Source: JBBTXM01 sp038062255 (GTDB lineage: Bacteria > Patescibacteriota > Minisyncoccia > UBA11713 > 2-01-FULL-45-33). Taken from it: a stretch of 24,193 bases of DNA. The stretch covers positions 1-24,193 of the forward strand of contig JBBTXM010000030.1 in the NCBI GenBank assembly GCA_038062255.1. The letters are read 5' to 3'. The notes under the pieces are model-generated. The model was given only the letters and a program-made list of their open reading frames with translations, was not told the DNA's origin and ran no database searches. A program made the position numbers and the translations under genes. This document shows, one piece after another, positions 19,068 to 24,193 of the stretch. Each line of letters begins with the position of its first letter. Position 1 is the stretch's first letter.

Positions 19068-19502
19068 ATGGGTAAGAAACGAATAATCCAAAAAACAGAC
19101 TTAACCACCGAAGAAGGAATCGCTTCGGCTATTAAGACAGGCTCGCCCAAAAAAAAGATCCAAGAAGGCGAGGTTCACATACAATCGACTTACAACAACA
19201 CGATAGTCACAATTTCCGATACTAAGGGCAATGTGATAATGGCTTGCAGTTCCGGAGCGTTGGGTTTTAGGGGCGCCAAAAAGGGTACTCCGTACGCGGC
19301 TACCAAGGTGGCTGAATTTTTGGGAGAAAAATCTAAAGTCATCGGCATTCAAAAATTCAATATTTTCGTAAAAGGCGTTGGCGCCGGCAGGGAGGCGGCC
19401 ATAAGGTCGTTTATAGGCCAGGGATTCGACGTGGGGTTTATTAGGGACGTCACCCCGGTTCCGCATAACGGCCCGAGGGCGCCAAAGCCCAGAAGGGTAT
19501 AA
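19068..19502 (+). CDS. rpsK: 30S ribosomal protein S11
   Basis: S11 lies on the platform of the small subunit near the mRNA exit. The core EVHIQSTYNNTIVTISDTKGN, SSGALGFRGAKKGTPYAA and VGAGREAAIRSF motifs and the VTPVPHNGPRAPKPRRV end are typical. The N-terminal 35 residues are a lineage-variable extension. It is 144 aa and followed 6 nt later by rpsD. Confidence 0.97.
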   Translation: MGKKRIIQKTDLTTEEGIASAIKTGSPKKKIQEGEVHIQSTYNNTIVTISDTKGNVIMACSSGALGFRGAKKGTPYAATKVAEFLGEKSKVIGIQKFNIFVKGVGAGREAAIRSFIGQGFDVGFIRDVTPVPHNGPRAPKPRRV

Positions 19503-19508
19503 AATTTT

Positions 19509-20123
19509 ATGGCAAAAATGACTTGTAAAACATGCAGAAGGCTCGGAATGAGCGTTTGCGGAAGAGAAAAATGCGCTTTTAAAAGAAAGCCGTATCCTCC
19601 GGGTATCCATGGAAGAGCCGGCGGCAGGCGCAGAACTTCTTCTGAATTCGGTTTGCAGCTCAAAGAAAAGCAGCGCCTTAAGTTCAGCTACGGGCTCCGA
19701 GAAAGGCAGTTTTCAAATTATATCCGTTCGGCAATAAAACAAAAGGCAATGAACACGGTAGACGCGATATTTTATTTTTTGGAATCGAGGCTGGATAACG
19801 TTGTTTACAGAATCGGTTTTGCCTCAACCCGAGCTTCGGCTAGGCAGATTGTGGGCCACGGCCATATTTTTGTAAATGGAAAGAAGGTGAACATTCCTTC
19901 ATACCGAATAAAAATTGGCGATGAAGTCAGTTTGCGAACCCAAAGCTCGCAAAAAGGAGTTTTTAAGGATTTGGATGTTAAAATAAAGAAACACGAAGCG
20001 CCGGCGTGGGTCGCTTTGGACAGAGAAAAAAAGTCGGGAAAAATCGTGTCTATCCCCGGCGGGAGCGACAATTTATTTTCCACATTTAATATTAACCCCA
20101 TAGTCGAGTATTATTCGAGGTAA
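19509..20123 (+). CDS. rpsD: 30S ribosomal protein S4
   Basis: S4 is a primary 16S rRNA-binding protein. The N-terminus has four cysteines (6, 9, 17, 22), the zinc-binding form, followed by RKPYPPGIHG. The S4 RNA-binding fold is at about 95-155 (ESRLDNVVYRIGFASTRASARQIVGHGHIFVNGKKV). The C-terminal residues NINPIVEYYSR are conserved. The 204-aa length is normal. Confidence 0.97.
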   Translation: MAKMTCKTCRRLGMSVCGREKCAFKRKPYPPGIHGRAGGRRRTSSEFGLQLKEKQRLKFSYGLRERQFSNYIRSAIKQKAMNTVDAIFYFLESRLDNVVYRIGFASTRASARQIVGHGHIFVNGKKVNIPSYRIKIGDEVSLRTQSSQKGVFKDLDVKIKKHEAPAWVALDREKKSGKIVSIPGGSDNLFSTFNINPIVEYYSR

Positions 20124-20132
20124 TTAAAATTT

Positions 20133-21071
20133 ATGGATTACGAAATAGTTTTGCCTTTATCAACAAAAGCGGTTTCCGAAGAAAAAACAAAGGGCGTTTA
20201 TGAAATATCCGGCCTATACCCTGGTTATGGAAATACCCTGGGCAATAGCATTCGAAGAATTTTGCTTTCATCGCTTCCGGGGGCAGCGGTTACTTCCGTT
20301 AAAATCCAGGGAGTAAGCCATGAATTTGCCACATTGTCTGGAGTGAAAGAAGACGTGATAAAAATCCTTTTAAATCTGAAACAGCTCCGATTCAAACTCC
20401 ATGGCGAAGGCCCGGAAGTTGCCACTCTGGAAATGAAGGGGGTAAAGGACGCGACTGGAAAAGACATCAAATGCCCTTCGCAGCTTGAAGTGTTGAATGA
20501 GGACCACCACATAATGTCGGTTACCGACAAAAATACAAAAATTTCCATGGAGCTGACCGTGGAAAAGGGGATAGGATTTGTTCCTTCCGAGGAACTCGCG
20601 AAAGACAAAGTTGCCATAGGCACGCTGATGCTCGACGCTATTTTTACTCCAATAAGGCGCGCGAATTACGAAGTTGAAAACATGCGCGTTGGAGACCGAA
20701 CCGACTACAATCTTTTGAGGATAACCATAGAGACAGACGGTTCCATAACTCCTCGCGACGCTTTTAAATCGGCGCTTTCGATAATGAAAAAACAGATTGA
20801 AAAAATCGAAATGTTCGACGAGGATTCCGAAGACTTCGGAAAAGAAAAAACTTTTTCAAAAGTTGAAAACGGGGGCGAACCAGGAGGAGTAGAAAGCCTG
20901 AAACTTTCACAGCGCACAAAAAACGCTTTAATGGAAGCCGGAATAAAATCTTCGGAAGAATTGGCACAAAAATCTGCGGATGAGATTTTAAGCATAGAAG
21001 GAATAGGAGCTAAGGCTGTAACGGAAGTCAAAAAGGCTCTTAAATCAGTTGGATTATCGTTGAGAGAATAA
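20133..21071 (+). CDS. rpoA: DNA-directed RNA polymerase alpha subunit
   Basis: Alpha dimerises to nucleate RNA polymerase assembly. The N-terminal domain has GYGNTLGNSIRRILLSSLPGAAVT (dimer and beta contact) and YEVENMRVGDRTDYNLLRITIETDGSI. An acidic linker (about 228-250) leads to the C-terminal domain, LKLSQRTKNALMEAGIKSSEEL to LKSVGLSL (252-310), which keeps the Arg corresponding to the DNA-contacting Arg265 of E. coli. The 312-aa length is normal. Confidence 0.97.
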   Translation: MDYEIVLPLSTKAVSEEKTKGVYEISGLYPGYGNTLGNSIRRILLSSLPGAAVTSVKIQGVSHEFATLSGVKEDVIKILLNLKQLRFKLHGEGPEVATLEMKGVKDATGKDIKCPSQLEVLNEDHHIMSVTDKNTKISMELTVEKGIGFVPSEELAKDKVAIGTLMLDAIFTPIRRANYEVENMRVGDRTDYNLLRITIETDGSITPRDAFKSALSIMKKQIEKIEMFDEDSEDFGKEKTFSKVENGGEPGGVESLKLSQRTKNALMEAGIKSSEELAQKSADEILSIEGIGAKAVTEVKKALKSVGLSLRE

Positions 21072-21073
21072 TT

Positions 21074-21427
21074 ATGAAGCATCAGAAAAAAGGCCGAAAA
21101 TTTGGAAGGGTAAGGAACCAGCGCAAAGCTTTGATTAAAAGCCTTGCGGTTGCTTTGATAGACAAAGGCAAAATCAAAACCACTCTTCCAAAAGCCAAAT
21201 CGCTCCGCCCGCATATTGAAAGATTGGTTACATATGCTAAAAAGGGCGTAAAGGAAGGCGCTGGGTTCAGGCTTCTGGGCAAATTTTTGCCGAAAGCAAG
21301 CGCGGAGAAGATTTTAAAAAATATCGCTCCAAAATATGAAAAGCGCAACGGAGGCTATACGCGGATTATAAAATTAAGCCCTCGGCTCACCGATGCGGCA
21401 AAAATGGCTTATATAGAATTTATATGA
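21074..21427 (+). CDS. rplQ: 50S ribosomal protein L17
   Basis: L17 lies near the peptide exit tunnel. The MKHQKKGRKFGRVRNQRKALIKSLA start, KIKTTLPKAKSLRPHIERLVTYAKKG centre and RNGGYTRIIKLSPRLTDAAKMAYIEFI end are diagnostic. It is 117 aa. It starts 2 nt after rpoA and overlaps rplM by 4 bp (ATGA). Confidence 0.97.
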   Translation: MKHQKKGRKFGRVRNQRKALIKSLAVALIDKGKIKTTLPKAKSLRPHIERLVTYAKKGVKEGAGFRLLGKFLPKASAEKILKNIAPKYEKRNGGYTRIIKLSPRLTDAAKMAYIEFI

Positions 21428-21783
21428 AAAAAGAAATAATAATAGACGCTAAAAACGGGAAGTTGGGCAGAGTAGCGAGCAAAATCGCAGTCTCTCTTCG
21501 TGGAAAAACCGATGCCGATTTTTTGCCGAATAAGGTTGAGTTTCCCAAAGTTTTCGTAAAGAATGTGGATGAAATGGATTTGTCCGAAAACAAGCTCAAG
21601 AAAACTTTTTTCGTAAGATATTCCGGCTATCCGGGAGGGCTCAAGGAAACAAGCGCCTTTTTGATAGCGCAAAAAGACAAACGAGAGCTTTTGAAACTTG
21701 CGGTTTGGGGAATGATCAAAAACACTAGATTAAAAAAAAGAATGCTTAAAAATTTAGTATTATTCCATGGCGACAAAGAGTAA
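21424..21783 (+). CDS. rplM: 50S ribosomal protein L13, short
   Basis: The family core is present: IDAKNGKLGRVASKIAVSLRGK, VRYSGYPGGLKETSA and KLAVWGMIKNTRLKKRMLKNL. At 119 aa it is shorter than the usual 140-150, lacking some N- and C-terminal residues. The start overlaps the rplQ stop (ATGA), and the end overlaps rpsI by 17 bp, so the three are tightly coupled. Confidence 0.95.
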   Translation: MKKEIIIDAKNGKLGRVASKIAVSLRGKTDADFLPNKVEFPKVFVKNVDEMDLSENKLKKTFFVRYSGYPGGLKETSAFLIAQKDKRELLKLAVWGMIKNTRLKKRMLKNLVLFHGDKE

Positions 21784-22183
21784 ACCCGGCAAATATTTTG
21801 AAGCTGTGGGGCGCAGAAAAACTTCCGTCGCTAGGGTTAGGATTTTTAGTGCGTCCGCAGGAGAGTCCGGGATTTTTGTAAATGAAAAACCGGCCGACGA
21901 ATATTTTAAAACTCCCGAACAGAGAAAAATCGCCGGCGATGCTCTGGCGACTCTTAAGGTAGAGGGCAAATACAGGATTTCGGCAAAGGTAAGCGGAGGG
22001 GGAACGCACTCGCAATCGGAGGCGCTCCGGCATGGCATTTCGCGCGCGTTTTTGAAAATTGAACCAGAGTGGAGAAAATCCCTCAAAATGGAAGGCTTTT
22101 TGAAGCGCGACCCCAGGGAGAAAGAGCGCAGAAAATTCGGCCTCAAAAAAGCCCGCAAAGCCCCCCAATGGGCGAAGAGATAA
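21767..22183 (+). CDS. rpsI: 30S ribosomal protein S9
   Basis: S9 has a C-terminal tail that touches P-site tRNA. The EAVGRRKTSVARVRIF start, SGGGTHSQSEALRHGISRAFLK core and KKARKAPQWAKR end, with the terminal Lys-Arg, are diagnostic. It is 138 aa and the last gene of the cluster. No separate terminator is seen; the CIRCE hairpin follows 2 nt after the stop. Confidence 0.97.
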   Translation: MATKSKPGKYFEAVGRRKTSVARVRIFSASAGESGIFVNEKPADEYFKTPEQRKIAGDALATLKVEGKYRISAKVSGGGTHSQSEALRHGISRAFLKIEPEWRKSLKMEGFLKRDPREKERRKFGLKKARKAPQWAKR

Positions 22184-22185
22184 AA

Positions 22186-22212
22186 TTAGCACTCTTGACA
22201 TGGGAGTGCTAA
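22186..22212 (+). promoter_or_regulatory. CIRCE operator for HrcA
   Basis: TTAGCACTC-N9-GAGTGCTAA matches the CIRCE consensus exactly. HrcA binds it to repress heat-shock genes. The -35 box lies inside the 9-bp spacer. As RNA it forms a 9-bp hairpin just after the rpsI stop. Confidence 0.97.
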
Positions 22213-22222
22213 TTTATATAAT
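22195..22222 (+). promoter_or_regulatory. hrcA-grpE-dnaK promoter
   Basis: A consensus TTGACA (22195-22200), a 16-bp spacer and a consensus TATAAT (22217-22222). HrcA bound to CIRCE would cover the -35. ATG 22230 follows the -10 by 7 nt, so the mRNA is probably leaderless. Confidence 0.85.
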
Positions 22223-22229
22223 GGGTATT

Positions 22230-22865
22230 ATGAGATTAGACGAACGCAAGGAGTCTATTTTGGACTTTATAGTCCGCGATTATGTGCGCACGGCTTGCCC
22301 GGTATCATCGTTCCGTGTTCGCGAGAGGAAGAGCCTCGATTTGAGTCCCGCAAGCATACGCAACATAATGCTGGAGCTCGATGGCGAGGGATTTTTGCAC
22401 CAACCGCACACTTCCGCGGGGCGGGCGCCAACGGAAAAAGGATATAAATATTTTGTAGACAACCTAATGGAAGAGCGGAGTATTCCGGAAAATGTTAAGG
22501 CGGATTTCGACAAAATATTTTCAGACTTTTTTGGGGAAAGCATGTTCGACGAGCTTGCGTCGTTTATGGCCCAGAGGCTGCGGCTTTTTTCGGGTATTTT
22601 GGCGAATGGCAGGATATTCAAAAGGGGTTTTGCGGAAGTTGTGCGCGAACCGGAATTCAAGGAACATGATTTTTTGGTAGAGTTTGCGGAGTTTACCGAT
22701 AATATAGAAGAAAATATAGAAAATTTCGACGGAATAAACATCGGGAGCTTCAGCGTTGTTTCTTCTAGATTCGGCCCCAACCATATTGTTTTTTCCGCGG
22801 GGCCTAGAAGAATGGATTACGAAAAAGCGTCGGCATTTATAAAATATTTGACCCAATCGATATGA
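22230..22865 (+). CDS. hrcA: Heat-inducible transcription repressor HrcA, short
   Basis: HrcA represses its own operon through CIRCE and is kept active by chaperonins. The N-terminal winged helix is complete: RKESILDFIVRDYVRTACPVSS, SPASIRNIMLELDGEGFLHQPHTSAGRAPTEKGYKYFVD. The C-terminal part is reduced. At 211 aa from ATG 22230 it is well below the usual 340 or so, and only a compact GAF-like remnant (about 110-205) follows. ATG 22200 and 22221 are in frame but lie within the operator/promoter. The stop overlaps grpE (ATGA). Confidence 0.93.
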   Translation: MRLDERKESILDFIVRDYVRTACPVSSFRVRERKSLDLSPASIRNIMLELDGEGFLHQPHTSAGRAPTEKGYKYFVDNLMEERSIPENVKADFDKIFSDFFGESMFDELASFMAQRLRLFSGILANGRIFKRGFAEVVREPEFKEHDFLVEFAEFTDNIEENIENFDGINIGSFSVVSSRFGPNHIVFSAGPRRMDYEKASAFIKYLTQSI

Positions 22866-23386
22866 AAGATGAAAACGACATCGAAATTATAGAGGGAGAC
22901 GAAAGCGATTTTAAAGACCGCATTAAAAAAATAAAAGAAGAATTGAGATCCTGCCAAAAAATAAAAGAAGAATACTTGGCCGGATGGCAAAGAGCAAAAG
23001 CAGACTTTATAAACGCCCGCAAGGATGAGGAAAAAAGAATGGAGGAATTCGCCAAATTCGCAAATAAAAATATTTTAAGTGATTTTCTCGCGGTTGGCGA
23101 TTCCATAGATATGGCGCTACGGCACGCCGAAAGCGAGGGTGTCAGGCAAATAAAGGGCCAATTTGCGGAAATTTTAAAAAGAAACGGGCTTAGCGAGATC
23201 GAATCAGCGAAAGGATTAAAATTCAATCCCGAAGAGAACGAAGCGATTTTGGAAGAAAATGTTGAAACGGAAGCCGAAGACGGAGTTATAATTGAAGAAC
23301 TGCAGAAGGGCTACAAGCTATGGAACAGAGTTTTGCGGCCCGCGAAAGTAAAAATCGGAGTTTATAAAGTTAAAAATTTAAAATAA
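22862..23386 (+). CDS. grpE: Nucleotide exchange factor GrpE
   Basis: GrpE releases ADP from DnaK. A charged N-terminal coiled coil (about 15-60) is followed by the EEYLAGWQRAKADFINARKDEEKR helix, FLAVGDSIDMALRHAE, and the beta-wing end FNPEENEAI with LQKGYKLWNRVLRPAKVKIG. The 174-aa length is normal. It overlaps hrcA by 4 bp and is followed 7 nt later by dnaK. Confidence 0.95.
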   Translation: MKDENDIEIIEGDESDFKDRIKKIKEELRSCQKIKEEYLAGWQRAKADFINARKDEEKRMEEFAKFANKNILSDFLAVGDSIDMALRHAESEGVRQIKGQFAEILKRNGLSEIESAKGLKFNPEENEAILEENVETEAEDGVIIEELQKGYKLWNRVLRPAKVKIGVYKVKNLK

Positions 23387-23393
23387 AAAATTT

Positions 23394-24193
23394 ATGTCAA
23401 AAATATTAGGAATCGATTTGGGCACTTCAAACTCCGCAATGGCGGTGGTGGAAGGCGGAAGCCCGAAAATATTGGAATCATCTGAGGGCGCGCGCACAAC
23501 GCCTTCAATGGTTGCGTTTTCAAAATCCGGAGAACGGCTTATCGGAGTTTTGGCAAAGCGCCAGGCGGTTACAAATCCGAAAAACACGATTTTTTCGGTA
23601 AAAAGGCTGATTGGAAGGAAGTTTTCCGATGCCGAAGTGCAGAAAGATAAAACCCTTTTGCCGTATGAAATCAAGGAATCCGCAAACGGCGGGGTGGATG
23701 TCAAAATAAACGAAAAATGGTACAGGCCTGAAGAAGTGTCGGCAATGATACTTTCAAAACTCAAGGCGGATGCCGAAGCGAGGCTTGGGGAAAAAATTGA
23801 AGAAGCCATAATTACGGTGCCGGCTTATTTTGACGACTCTCAGCGACAAGCAACAAAAGCGGCGGGGGAGATAGCGGGTTTTAAGGTGCGCAGAATTTTA
23901 AACGAACCCACTGCCGCGGCTTTGGCTTACGGACTAAACAAAAAGAAAAACGAACAAGTGGTGGTATACGATTTTGGAGGGGGAACTTTTGATGTATCCG
24001 TGCTTGAAATCAGCGAGGATACCATAGAAGTGCGCTCAACAGACGGCGATACCCACTTGGGAGGGGACGACATCGACCAGCGAATAATAAACCACATTGC
24101 GTCTGAATTTAAAAAAGAATCCGGCATAGATGTCACCAAAGATATTTTGGCGCTTCAGCGTTTGAAGGAGGCCGCGGAAAAAGCCAAGCACGA
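23394..24193 (+). CDS. dnaK: Chaperone DnaK (Hsp70), 5' part only
   Basis: The first 266 codons are in the window and the rest is cut off by its end. MSKILGIDLGTSNSAMAVVEGG (phosphate 1), VPAYFDDSQRQATK, ILNEPTAAALAYG and VVVYDFGGGTFDVSVL (phosphate 2) are the Hsp70 ATPase motifs. GDTHLGGDDIDQRI follows. ATG 23394 gives the standard N-terminus. It is third in the CIRCE operon. Confidence 0.97.
   Translation, partial: MSKILGIDLGTSNSAMAVVEGGSPKILESSEGARTTPSMVAFSKSGERLIGVLAKRQAVTNPKNTIFSVKRLIGRKFSDAEVQKDKTLLPYEIKESANGGVDVKINEKWYRPEEVSAMILSKLKADAEARLGEKIEEAIITVPAYFDDSQRQATKAAGEIAGFKVRRILNEPTAAALAYGLNKKKNEQVVVYDFGGGTFDVSVLEISEDTIEVRSTDGDTHLGGDDIDQRIINHIASEFKKESGIDVTKDILALQRLKEAAEKAKH

Overview
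The window is a gene-dense stretch of a small-genome bacterium, most likely a Patescibacteria/CPR (Parcubacteria-like) lineage. This assignment is inference from gene content and protein architecture. The support is a shortened SMC, an alanyl-tRNA synthetase ending after its editing domain, a short HrcA, a NusB fused to a Nudix domain, an L32 of the MVVRMRHTK..NRRSHHAL type, an infA-rpmJ-rpsM-rpsK-rpsD-rpoA-rplQ-rplM-rpsI cluster, and many small unassigned proteins. UGA ends several genes (nusB-nudix, rnc, alaS, hicA, hrcA), so the UGA=Gly code of some relatives is not in use. The assembly has a 100-N scaffold gap inside rnc.

Layout. 1-600: RNase HII (rnhB) whose 5' end is interrupted by a TGA. 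669-1473: two small unassigned minus-strand genes. 1589-3502: rpmF, nusB-Nudix and rnc. 3521-5678: a minus-strand accessory block with a Nudix-like protein coupled to a membrane-anchored ClpP-like protease, plus a secreted lysozyme-like protein. 5773-9192: short smc, a membrane-anchored His/Cys-rich protein, and a PD-(D/E)XK nuclease. 9203-13486: mnmA, an RpoD-like sigma factor and alaS. 13558-17683: class III aminotransferase, an actin-like (PilM/FtsA-type) ATPase coupled to a single-pass membrane protein, and a GC-rich orphan with a perfect Shine-Dalgarno. 17781-18228: a hicBA toxin-antitoxin pair. 18282-22183: the ribosomal/RNA polymerase alpha cluster. 22186-24193: a CIRCE-controlled hrcA-grpE-dnaK heat-shock operon, with dnaK cut by the window end.

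Most of the window is housekeeping: translation, RNA processing, transcription initiation, chromosome maintenance and protein folding. Three cross-cutting signals stand out. First, several genes have a good -10 box ending only 6-8 nt before the start codon and no Shine-Dalgarno, which implies leaderless mRNAs. Genes with longer leaders carry clear SD motifs. Second, degenerate 7-bp tandem repeats (consensus TATGGAC, four units) lie inside the coding sequences of both rnhB and mnmA, and a different short repeat plus a perfect hairpin lie inside alaS. Third, two two-gene modules are candidates for undescribed systems: the Nudix-like/membrane ClpP pair, and the actin-like ATPase/membrane protein pair.
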